Source: Thermoplasmata archaeon
GTDB taxonomy: Archaea; Thermoplasmatota; Thermoplasmata; RBG-16-68-12; JAGMCJ01
Reading direction: 5' to 3'
Length of the DNA: 8,420 bases
Assembly: GCA_023129265.1 (NCBI GenBank)
Contig: JAGMCJ010000189.1
Span: 1 to 8,420 of the forward strand
The translations under genes were made by a program, and so were the position numbers. Numbering within the stretch: the first letter of the stretch is position 1; each line of letters starts with the position of its first letter. Below, piece by piece: positions 1-5,472 of this stretch. The notes beneath the pieces are model-generated. The model saw only the letters and a list, made by a program, of their open reading frames with translations. It was not told the DNA's origin and made no database searches.

Positions 1-493
1 AGAGCGAGAGGAGCTCGACGGGCTCTGGGGATGCGTATTGCGCATCCATGTTGTCCGAGAGCTGGTTCGAGTCCGTCCACAACCCGGTCGAGTCGACGAC
101 CCGTATCCTGGCGTAGTATCGGTCACCGGCCGGTATCCCCGAGACGATAGTGAAGGTGCTCGACCTTGCCTTCTCAAGGCTGACGTCGCCTCCCTTAGTG
201 TCTATGGTCAGAACGAGCGTTGAGCTGTTGGGAGTGAATCCGCTTGTCGTTGAGAAGTGCACCTCGTATCCGGCGAAGTCCTGATCGTTGTTCTTCTCCC
301 AGTAGAGGTTCGTGGTTTTCTTGTTCCCGAACACTTGGGTCTGGATATCGTCCCATCCCGTGAAGGCGTAGGACATGACGTAGAGCGTGGGCAGCAGAAC
401 GATCAAGAGGAAGAAGAGAATGATGAAGGCGTACCACCCTTTGGAGACGGACCGCTTTGAAAAGAAGTTCAGCGCTCTCCTCCCCAAATTCAT
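1..493 (-). CDS. Membrane protein with FN3-like domain, possible ABC permease N-terminus (partial)
   Basis: The frame is open from an ATG at 493 to the left edge (164 codons), so the C-terminus lies outside the window. Residues 1-19 are basic (RR, KR, K), and residues about 20-42 form one strong hydrophobic helix, giving an inside-positive N-terminus. The helix ends in LPTLYVMSYAFTGWDDI, which resembles the end of the first helix of MalF/UgpA-type ABC permeases (P..Y.....FT.W). Residues about 62-148 look like a fibronectin type III domain: an early Trp (LYW), DFAGYEVHFSTTSGFTP, then AGDRYYARIRVVDSTGLWT. The domain would face outside. A weak AAGG lies before the ATG, and a TATA-like box lies about 55 nt upstream. 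I infer either an ABC permease with an extracytoplasmic domain inserted after helix 1 or a single-pass FN3 surface protein. The reading frame is secure; the function is not. Confidence 0.7.
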   Translation of the reverse strand, partial: MNLGRRALNFFSKRSVSKGWYAFIILFFLLIVLLPTLYVMSYAFTGWDDIQTQVFGNKKTTNLYWEKNNDQDFAGYEVHFSTTSGFTPNSSTLVLTIDTKGGDVSLEKARSSTFTIVSGIPAGDRYYARIRVVDSTGLWTDSNQLSDNMDAQYASPEPVELLSL

Positions 494-513
494 AGTTCCA
501 ACCTTCACAAGTT

Positions 514-523
514 GGCCTAGGCC
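514..523. repeat. Perfect 10-bp palindrome in the leader of the FN3 membrane gene
   Basis: GGCCTAGGCC is its own reverse complement. It lies 21-30 nt before the ATG at 493, about where transcription from the TATA-like box at 548-554 should begin. It adjoins an imperfect inverted repeat on its left (CCAAC at 498-502 and GTTGG at 511-515). It could be a regulator site or part of a leader hairpin; no function is shown. Confidence 0.4.
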
Positions 524-547
524 TTTGGGGGATATTCTCCTTCGATA

Positions 548-554
548 GTTATAG
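548..554 (-). promoter_or_regulatory. TATA-like box for the leftward FN3 membrane gene
   Basis: On the minus strand the sequence reads CCAAACTATAACTATC, a TATA-like core (CTATAAC) with a purine-containing flank that could act as a BRE. The predicted transcript start is near 525, giving a leader of about 30 nt before the ATG at 493. This is sequence resemblance only. Confidence 0.45.
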
Positions 555-590
555 TTTGGCCCCCTCGGAACCGTCGCCCCGGCGGTCTGA

Positions 591-606
591 GAAAACCAAT
601 TATATG
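591..606 (+). promoter_or_regulatory. BRE/TATA promoter element of korAB
   Basis: GAAAACC (BRE-like, 591-597) is followed by AATTATATG (598-606), a good archaeal TATA box. Transcription would start near 627-630, just before the ribosome site at 632-640, giving a very short leader. This position also argues against the TTG at 625 as the korA start. Confidence 0.55.
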
Positions 607-620
607 TGATGTCACATCAC
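604..620. promoter_or_regulatory. Overlapping inverted repeats, candidate korAB operator
   Basis: Two perfect inverted repeats overlap here: ATGTGA-TG-TCACAT (604-617) and GTGATG-TCA-CATCAC (606-620). They overlap the 3' end of the TATA box and fill the space between it and the expected transcript start, where a bound repressor would block the polymerase. The regulator is unknown. Confidence 0.45.
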
Positions 621-631
621 GCTGTTGCTTA

Positions 632-640
632 GGGAGGAGG
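632..640 (+). promoter_or_regulatory. Ribosome binding site that fixes the korA start
   Basis: GGGAGGAGG is a strong Shine-Dalgarno sequence, 5 nt before the ATG at 646. It is too close to the ATG at 641 (out of frame with korA) and lies after the in-frame TTG at 625, so it selects 646. Confidence 0.75.
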
Positions 641-645
641 ATGAA

Positions 646-2310
646 ATGGTTCAGGACCTACTAACAGTGATTGTGGGCGGGGAAGCAGGCCACGGCGTCA
701 AGAAGAGCGGCAATGTGATATCCATACTGATGAACGAACTCGGCAGGTACGTCTTCGAGATGGACGACTATCCATCCCTGATTAGGGGAGGTCACAACTT
801 TTCGGTTGTCTCCTCTTCGACATCTCCGGTGTACAGCCACTATATGTCAGCCGACATCATCGTCTGCTTGGACAAGAGAAGCGTTGACATGCACAAGGAT
901 AGGCTGAAGGACGGAGGCTCCCTCGTCTACAACGCGGACACCGTCACATTGGATCCCGGGACGGGCCTTCCGATGAAGACGTGGATCAAGGACATCAAGG
1001 GCATTCCCCTGATGGCGGGAACGATCGGGGTCGCGGCCGTGTCCGCCCTTTGCGGAGTCGAGTTCTCCTTCCTTGAGAGGATCTTCAAGGCAAACTATCC
1101 GCGCGGTCTGGAAGCCAACGTCGAGCTGGCAAGGATGGTCTACGAGCGGATGAAGGACGACGAAGGCAAGTTCGAGCTGGCTACGGCGGAAACCCGGCCG
1201 GGTCATCTGCTGGCGGGGAACGAGGCGATCGCGCTGGGTGCCGCTGCGGCGGGTCTCGATGTCTACATCGCATATCCCATGACCCCCGCTTCGTCCGTCC
1301 TTCACTACCTGGCCGATCTGAGCAAGAAGCTGGGGATGGCCGTCGTCCATCCCGAGACCGAGATTGCGGTCATCAACATGGCGTTGGGATCCGCGTATGC
1401 AGGGGCTAGGACGGCGGTCGGGTCGAGCGGAGGAGGCTTTGCCCTGATGCACGAGGCCTTCAGCCTGGCGGGGATGAGCGAGACACCTCTCATGGTCATC
1501 CTTGCGTCACGTCCGGGTCCGTCGACAGGAGTGCCAACCTACACATGTCAGGGGGACCTGGATTTCGCGCTCAACGTGGGTCACGGCGAGTTCCCGAGAA
1601 TCGTCCTGTCGCCATCAGGAACGAACCAGGCATTCGAGAAGGCCGCCGAGCTGCTCAACCTCGTCTGGAAGTTCCAGGTTCCCGGGATACTGCTCACCGA
1701 GAAGCATCTAGGAGAGAGCTGGATGACGACAAGCATCGACCCGGAGAGCGTGGAGATCACGGAACCGAGCCTCTACGATGGCCCGCTCGAGCAATACGGG
1801 CGGTACGAGAAGACCGATTCGGGCATCTCTCCGATGCTCTTCCCTCCCGTGAAGGGGACCGTTGTCAAGGCAAGCAGCTACGAGCATGACCAGAAGGGCA
1901 TCACCACCGAAGAGGCAGAGAAGGTCGTGGAGATGCAGGAGAAGCGGTACAGGAAGGAGAAGGCGATCAGAGAGGAGATGCGGAATCTGCTGACAGTTGC
2001 CACGTACGGCGAAGGAAGCAAGTCCCTGGTGACGTACGGCTCAACGACACTGTCCGCTCTGGAGGCGGTGAAGAACGTGGACGACGTGAGAGTCGTTCAG
2101 GTCATCTTCCTCAGGCCGTTCCCGGACTGGGCGCTTCAGGAGGCGCTCTCAGGTTCCGATGTCATCGTCGCGGAGCTCAGCATTTCCGGTCAGTTCGAGA
2201 ACCTCCTCCGCTCGAAAGGCTTCGACGTATCGGCTCACATCAGGCAGTATGACGGGCGGGCATTCGACCCGCCTGAGCTCGCAGCGCGCATACGGGAGGC
2301 GACTCAATGA
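646..2310 (+). CDS. korA: 2-oxoacid:ferredoxin oxidoreductase, fused gamma-alpha subunit
   Basis: This is the large subunit of a two-subunit enzyme that converts a 2-oxoacid, CoA and ferredoxin to acyl-CoA, CO2 and reduced ferredoxin in the cytoplasm. The 554-residue product has an N-terminal gamma domain (about 1-185) with GGEAGHG at 11-17 and SLIRGGHNF at 44-52. The alpha (pyrimidine-binding) domain begins near GNEAIALGAAAAG (about 191). It carries YPMTP at 210-214, matching the YPITP signature of archaeal OFOR alpha chains, then HPETEIAVINMALGSAYAGA and GSSGGGFALM. A C-terminal transketolase-like part runs from about 460. The ATG at 646 is chosen because GGGAGGAGG (632-640) lies 5 nt before it; a TTG at 625 is in frame but precedes the ribosome site. 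It overlaps korB by ATGA. The family call is strong; 2-oxoglutarate versus broad 2-oxoacid specificity cannot be settled here. Confidence 0.93.
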   Translation: MVQDLLTVIVGGEAGHGVKKSGNVISILMNELGRYVFEMDDYPSLIRGGHNFSVVSSSTSPVYSHYMSADIIVCLDKRSVDMHKDRLKDGGSLVYNADTVTLDPGTGLPMKTWIKDIKGIPLMAGTIGVAAVSALCGVEFSFLERIFKANYPRGLEANVELARMVYERMKDDEGKFELATAETRPGHLLAGNEAIALGAAAAGLDVYIAYPMTPASSVLHYLADLSKKLGMAVVHPETEIAVINMALGSAYAGARTAVGSSGGGFALMHEAFSLAGMSETPLMVILASRPGPSTGVPTYTCQGDLDFALNVGHGEFPRIVLSPSGTNQAFEKAAELLNLVWKFQVPGILLTEKHLGESWMTTSIDPESVEITEPSLYDGPLEQYGRYEKTDSGISPMLFPPVKGTVVKASSYEHDQKGITTEEAEKVVEMQEKRYRKEKAIREEMRNLLTVATYGEGSKSLVTYGSTTLSALEAVKNVDDVRVVQVIFLRPFPDWALQEALSGSDVIVAELSISGQFENLLRSKGFDVSAHIRQYDGRAFDPPELAARIREATQ

Positions 2311-3149
2311 ACCTGGAAACCTATGCCGAGAATACTTGGTGCAAGGGATGCGGGAACTTCGGCCTTCTGAACTCCTTCAAGGACGCAGTCAACGAGCTCG
2401 TCGAGGAGGGAGCGCTCAAGGCGGAGAACATGGTCATCAGCTCAGGAATCGGGTGCCACGGGAAGACTGTGGACTACCTCAACCTCAACAGCTTCTATTC
2501 CCTCCACGGAAGGGCGATCTCGTGCGTTTCCGGAATGAAGATCGCGAATCCGAATCTCACCGTGGTCGCGTTCCAAGGAGACGGCGACGCGTTCGGTGAG
2601 GGAATCGCTCACGTGATCTTCTCGGCCAAGAGGAACATGGACGCCATGCTTCTCGTCCACGACAACATGGTCTATGGGCTAACGACGGGCCAGTTCACAC
2701 CGACCAGCGACAAAGGCTTCAAGGGGAAGAGCACTCCCAGAGGAAGCATAGAGGAGCCGATGAACCCGCTCGCGCTTGTACTGGCCTCGGGCGGGACGTT
2801 CGTGGCGAGGGGCTTCGTCGGGAAGAGGAAGCACTTGGTCGGACTGTTCAAGAAGGCGCTCCTCCACAAGGGGTTCTCTTTTGTGAACGTGCTTCAGCCG
2901 TGCGTGACATTCAACAACACGTATTCGCACTTCAGGGAGAACACGTACATCCTTGAGGATGAGGGTCACGACCCGGCGGATTTCCAGGCGGCTTGGGACA
3001 AGGCCCTGGAGACCGAAAGGATCCCGATAGGCCTCTTCTACCAGGTCGAGAAGCCCACCTTCACGGACCTGCTCCTTGAAGATCTCGTCCCGGCTGAGCG
3101 AAGAAAACCTCCTTCGACCGCCATATCAGAAATCATCAGCGAGAGATAG
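2307..3149 (+). CDS. korB: 2-oxoacid:ferredoxin oxidoreductase, beta subunit (TPP and 4Fe-4S)
   Basis: This 280-residue catalytic partner of KorA binds thiamine pyrophosphate and one [4Fe-4S] cluster. Four cysteines stand where the two-subunit archaeal OFOR beta chain has its cluster ligands: C12 and C15 (CKGC), C50 (GIGCHGK) and C199 (LQPC). The TPP/Mg motif is GDGD at 91-94, followed by HDN at 118-120 and YGLTTGQFTPTS, the usual signature of the family. GRAISCVSGMKIANP (about 68-82) matches the conserved segment before the TPP motif. The ATG lies inside the korA stop (ATGA), so the two are translationally coupled, as expected for an equimolar heterodimer. No ferredoxin-like delta subunit gene is adjacent. 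The peroxiredoxin gene converges on its 3' end with a 12-nt gap, and no clear terminator is visible. Confidence 0.94.
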   Translation: MNLETYAENTWCKGCGNFGLLNSFKDAVNELVEEGALKAENMVISSGIGCHGKTVDYLNLNSFYSLHGRAISCVSGMKIANPNLTVVAFQGDGDAFGEGIAHVIFSAKRNMDAMLLVHDNMVYGLTTGQFTPTSDKGFKGKSTPRGSIEEPMNPLALVLASGGTFVARGFVGKRKHLVGLFKKALLHKGFSFVNVLQPCVTFNNTYSHFRENTYILEDEGHDPADFQAAWDKALETERIPIGLFYQVEKPTFTDLLLEDLVPAERRKPPSTAISEIISER

Positions 3150-3161
3150 GCCGAGACCCTC

Positions 3162-3644
3162 TCACCCGATCTCCGCTAGGGCTCTCTGGATTTCCTCGTA
3201 GTCGGGTTCGACGCCCTGGTCGTCCGTGACCCATTTGTAGCGCACGGTTCCTTGCTTGTCCACGATGAAGACGGACCTCTTGGCAGCCGTGTACCCGCTC
3301 ATTCCCGCGAAGTCCTTCAAGGAAACGCCGTAAGCTTCGGCAGCCCCCCTCTTGTAGTCGCTCAGTAGCGGGAAGTTGATCGCGTTCCTCTCCGCGAAGG
3401 CCGCGTTCGTGAAGGGGTCGTTGACGCTGATCCCCACGACTCCCGAGTCAAGTTCCTCCAGTCTCGTAATGGAGTCCCTGAACGCGCACATCTCCTTCGT
3501 GCAGACGGACGTGAACGCGCCCGGATAGAATGCAACCACCAGATTCTTGCCGAGGAACTCGTCAAGCGTGCGAGCTTTCCTTTCCGTGTCGAACAAGGAG
3601 AAGCCAGAGGTCCTGTCTCCAACTTCTGGTCCGTTCATGGTCAT
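3162..3644 (-). CDS. Peroxiredoxin (AhpC/TSA family)
   Basis: This thiol peroxidase reduces hydrogen or organic peroxides through a cysteine sulfenic acid. From the ATG at 3644 the protein has 160 residues: VGDRTSGFSLFD near the N-terminus, the active-site motif PGAFTSVC (P-x3-T-x2-C; peroxidatic Cys48), a second cysteine five residues on (Cys53, a possible PrxQ-like resolving residue), and the conserved Arg (about 123) in KRSVFIVDKQG. The frame continues upstream to a GTG at 3689, but the TATA-like element at 3699-3709 predicts a transcript start near 3678, downstream of that GTG, and the added residues do not look like the family. The ATG at 3638 is an equally good alternative. The gene converges on korB, and its product could protect Fe-S enzymes such as KorAB, which is inference. 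The electron donor is unknown. Confidence 0.88.
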   Translation of the reverse strand: MTMNGPEVGDRTSGFSLFDTERKARTLDEFLGKNLVVAFYPGAFTSVCTKEMCAFRDSITRLEELDSGVVGISVNDPFTNAAFAERNAINFPLLSDYKRGAAEAYGVSLKDFAGMSGYTAAKRSVFIVDKQGTVRYKWVTDDQGVEPDYEEIQRALAEIG

Positions 3645-3698
3645 CAGCGGGAGAAAGCAGGTCCCGTATTCGCGCCTTTTGTGGGCCACTCCACCAAT

Positions 3699-3709
3699 CT
3701 ATAAATATC
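3699..3709. promoter_or_regulatory. Bidirectional TATA-like element between peroxiredoxin and dtdA
   Basis: CTATAAATATC reads as a TATA box on the plus strand, and GATATTTATAG does so on the minus strand. Rightward transcription would start near 3730 (dtdA leader about 75 nt); leftward near 3678 (peroxiredoxin leader about 34 nt). It is the only clear TATA-like sequence in this divergent gap. It may serve one direction or both. Confidence 0.45.
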
Positions 3710-3740
3710 GTTAACTGGTTGGTTTTCGCGGGGCCCCTGA

Positions 3741-3794
3741 ATGCCGAATCTGGACGTCTCAGAGAACGCCATGGTCATACTGAAAAGGTGGTGA
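3741..3794 (+). other. 17-codon upstream ORF in the dtdA leader
   Basis: An ATG at 3741 opens MPNLDVSENAMVILKRW and ends at a TGA (3792-3794) inside the GGTGGTGA ribosome site of dtdA. It has no good ribosome site of its own and is preceded directly by a TGA. It could be a leader peptide whose termination affects dtdA initiation, a chance ORF, or a relic: LDVSENAMVILKR is reminiscent of the N-terminus of class II ribonucleotide reductases (recalled pattern, not searched). Confidence 0.3.
3787..3794 (+). promoter_or_regulatory. Ribosome binding site of dtdA
   Basis: GGTGGTGA, 10 nt before the ATG at 3805, contains the GGTGA core complementary to the archaeal 16S 3' end. It overlaps the stop codon of the small upstream ORF, so ribosomes ending there could interfere with or aid dtdA initiation. 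Confidence 0.6.
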
Positions 3795-3804
3795 TGTTAC
3801 GAGA

Positions 3805-4617
3805 ATGCTAATAGTCACATCGGAGATCGACAAGGCCTCGGTGAACATCCTCGAGTATCTTCTCAAGATTGGCAGGTGGCGCAAGTTCGGCGAGTTCGAA
3901 GGCAATCCCGCCAGGGAGTACGGAAACAGGCGGCTGGTCACAATCCATGATGAGTTCCTCTTCCGGGACGGCCTCGACGCCGAGATACGGGAGAGCTTGG
4001 GGATCGACTTCGATGTGATGGTGTTCGCGTCCCGCCACAAGAGCGAGAGCGGTCTCAAATCGCTCACGGTCCATCCTCTGGGGAACTACGACAAGGCGGA
4101 GTTTGGCGGGCGTCCCAGGACGCTCGTTCCAACATCCCCAGACATAATGACGATGGCTCTGAGGCTGCTCAAGAACAGAAGCGCAGGTATCGACTCCCCC
4201 GTTTCCTTCGAGGTGACGCATCACGGCCCGCACGTCAACACGCCCGCGTTCAACATCGAGATTGGGAGCGAAGAGAGAGCGTGGGTCGAGAAAGCGCCCG
4301 CCGAGGCGATAGCGTCGGTGATCATGTCCGTGGAGGAGCAGAGGCTTCCTGTGGCAATCGGGATCGGCGGCGGACACTATGCACCCAGGATTACGGATGT
4401 CGCGCTCGAGAAGAACGTCTCCTTCGGTCACATGGTTCCGACGTACGCCCTGGACCATCTCGACGGGAGCATGCTCGAGCAGGTCATCGAACTGAGTCCC
4501 GATGCCAGGTACGTCTACTTCCACAGGAAGGCAATGAGCAAGCCCAAAGTCAGAGAGATATCTCAACTCTGCGAGCGGAGCGGTCTCAGAACGGTCAGAA
4601 CCAGGGATCTCGACTGA
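3805..4617 (+). CDS. dtdA: D-aminoacyl-tRNA deacylase, archaeal DtdA/GEK1 type
   Basis: The enzyme hydrolyses D-amino acids from mischarged tRNAs (first described with D-Tyr-tRNA) and keeps D-amino acids out of translation; it is a zinc enzyme unrelated to bacterial DtdA/Dtd. The 270-residue length is normal for the archaeal family. Visible family blocks are an N-terminal MLIVTSEIDKAS, ASRHKSESG (75-83), HPLGN (90-94), FEVTHHGPH (135-143), the glycine/histidine block GIGGGHYAPR (186-195), and FGHMVPTYAL (208-216 region). The several conserved His residues fit metal binding and catalysis. The ATG at 3805 is supported by GGTGGTGA 10 nt upstream and by the family's N-terminus. It is followed after 95 nt by kptA, which has its own TATA-like box. 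The long opposite-strand frame across this gene is a shadow. Confidence 0.93.
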   Translation: MLIVTSEIDKASVNILEYLLKIGRWRKFGEFEGNPAREYGNRRLVTIHDEFLFRDGLDAEIRESLGIDFDVMVFASRHKSESGLKSLTVHPLGNYDKAEFGGRPRTLVPTSPDIMTMALRLLKNRSAGIDSPVSFEVTHHGPHVNTPAFNIEIGSEERAWVEKAPAEAIASVIMSVEEQRLPVAIGIGGGHYAPRITDVALEKNVSFGHMVPTYALDHLDGSMLEQVIELSPDARYVYFHRKAMSKPKVREISQLCERSGLRTVRTRDLD

Positions 4618-4671
4618 CTCTCGCGGTCTCCGTTGCATGGCCTCTTGACGAACGACCTAGCAGAGCAAAGA

Positions 4672-4678
4672 CTATAAT
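4672..4678 (+). promoter_or_regulatory. TATA-like box of kptA
   Basis: CTATAAT in the dtdA-kptA gap predicts transcription from about 4700, just ahead of the ribosome site at 4703-4708. The leader would be very short. Read-through from dtdA is also possible because no terminator is seen between the genes. Confidence 0.45.
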
Positions 4679-4712
4679 CCCCCGCGCACATACACGGAAA
4701 GAGGGGAGACGT

Positions 4713-5387
4713 TTGCTCAAAGAGTGCAGATCTCATGGTTTCTTCCGCGGGGAAATCTGCCCCAACTGTGGTGACAAATCGAAATTCCTGCTAAACGACA
4801 GGGAGCTGGAGTTGCTGGGAAGAACGATGGCTGGTATCCTGAGACACTTCCCGGAGCGCTACGGCCTGGATATGGACGAACACGGCTGGGTCGATCTCAG
4901 GGACTTCGTGACCGCGGTTCAGATCAGGCACAAGAAGTTCAGGTTCCTCAAACCGCATCATGTGCTCGGGGTCATCGACACGGATCCCAAAGGGAGGTAT
5001 CAATTCCTAGAGGGAAAGATAAGGGCCACATACGCCCACTCGTGCGATGTGGATCTGGATTTGCCAACGGATGACAACCCGGAGATACTGTACTTCCCGA
5101 CGACGGAGGAGGAGTGCAGCATACTGCTCGAGATCGGGCTGAAACCCTCGGACAGGAAGATGGTTCACTTGAGCGGGACTCTTCCATCGGCGATGGAGGC
5201 TGGTCAGGTGAGGGTCAATGACCCGGTGATTCTCGAGGTGGATGCGAAGAAGGCCGCGGACGAAGGAGTGGAGATAGGCAAGGCCGGAAAGACGGTCTAC
5301 ACGACAAAGGACGTCCCGCCGGATTACTTGAGGAGACTCGCACCTGAAGAGATTGAAGAAGGGATGGAGCTGGAAGCCAGCAGATAG
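4713..5387 (+). CDS. kptA: RNA 2'-phosphotransferase, KptA/Tpt1 family
   Basis: Tpt1/KptA enzymes transfer an internal RNA 2'-phosphate to NAD+, releasing nicotinamide and ADP-ribose 1'',2''-cyclic phosphate. The 224-residue product starts with a zinc-finger-like segment (C5, H8, C16, C19 in CRSHGFFRGEICPNCG), seen in archaeal members. The catalytic domain follows: LRHFPERYGL with Arg44-His45, DEHGWVDLRDF (55-65), IRATYAHS with Arg104 (103-110), LYFPTT (126-131), MVHLSG (150-155), and VRVNDPVILEVDA with Arg167. These give the Arg-His-Arg-Arg set used by the family. The start is TTG: GGGGAG (4703-4708) lies 4 nt before it, and no ATG or GTG precedes the finger in the plausible region. The frame stays open far upstream inside dtdA, but that stretch is the dtdA gene. 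The natural substrate in archaea is uncertain because their tRNA ligation leaves no 2'-phosphate. Confidence 0.88.
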   Translation: MLKECRSHGFFRGEICPNCGDKSKFLLNDRELELLGRTMAGILRHFPERYGLDMDEHGWVDLRDFVTAVQIRHKKFRFLKPHHVLGVIDTDPKGRYQFLEGKIRATYAHSCDVDLDLPTDDNPEILYFPTTEEECSILLEIGLKPSDRKMVHLSGTLPSAMEAGQVRVNDPVILEVDAKKAADEGVEIGKAGKTVYTTKDVPPDYLRRLAPEEIEEGMELEASR

Positions 5388-5407
5388 GGTCGTCCCCGTT
5401 GCTGATA

Positions 5408-5413
5408 TTTTTT
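5408..5413 (+). terminator. T-tract after kptA
   Basis: A run of six T (GATATTTTTTCC) starts 21 nt after the kptA stop. Archaeal polymerases often terminate at such T-rich stretches without a hairpin. It also sits just before the next promoter, a sensible place for a boundary. Confidence 0.4.
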
Positions 5414-5417
5414 CCAA

Positions 5418-5428
5418 AGGTTTTATTG
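5418..5428 (+). promoter_or_regulatory. TATA-like box of the RDD gene
   Basis: AGGTTTTATTG, preceded by CCAA, is an AT-rich TATA-like element following the kptA T-tract. Transcription would start near 5448-5452, giving a leader of about 20-25 nt that contains the AGGTGAT ribosome site (5462-5468). Confidence 0.45.
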
Positions 5429-5472
5429 CCTACCTTCTTATTACACTCTAACTGAGAAGGCAGGTGATTTGG

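Noticed and set aside
195..437. Minus-strand frame of 80 codons within the FN3 membrane gene
   Set aside because: The overlapping frame starting at 493 has a basic start, a membrane helix and an FN3-like pattern; the 80-codon frame is His/Arg-rich and featureless.
257..460. Plus-strand frame of 67 codons at the left end
   Set aside because: It is antisense to the FN3 membrane gene and its acidic run simply mirrors the hydrophobic helix codons.
625..645. TTG start for korA, seven residues upstream
   Set aside because: It precedes the strong ribosome site and probably the transcript start; ATG 646 has ideal spacing and the family N-terminus.
847..1452. Opposite-strand open frame of 201 codons inside korA
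   Set aside because: korA is unambiguous here; the reverse frame is rich in Arg, His and Asp, typical of an antisense shadow.
3145..3175. Possible terminator hairpin between korB and peroxiredoxin (GAGAG...CTCTC)
   Set aside because: The stem is only 5 bp with a 13-nt loop and has no T-tract.
3730..3737. GGGGCCCC palindrome before the dtdA mini-ORF
   Set aside because: An 8-bp GC palindrome is expected by chance in this base composition and nothing else supports it.
3808..4638. Long opposite-strand open frame (276 codons) across dtdA
   Set aside because: It mirrors the GC-rich codon pattern of dtdA, shows no recognisable domain and would need to replace a gene with clear family motifs.
4281..4712. 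Upstream extension of the kptA frame into the 3' half of dtdA
   Set aside because: The added residues are low-complexity and Arg-rich as expected from out-of-frame reading of dtdA; TATA and ribosome signals support the start at 4713.
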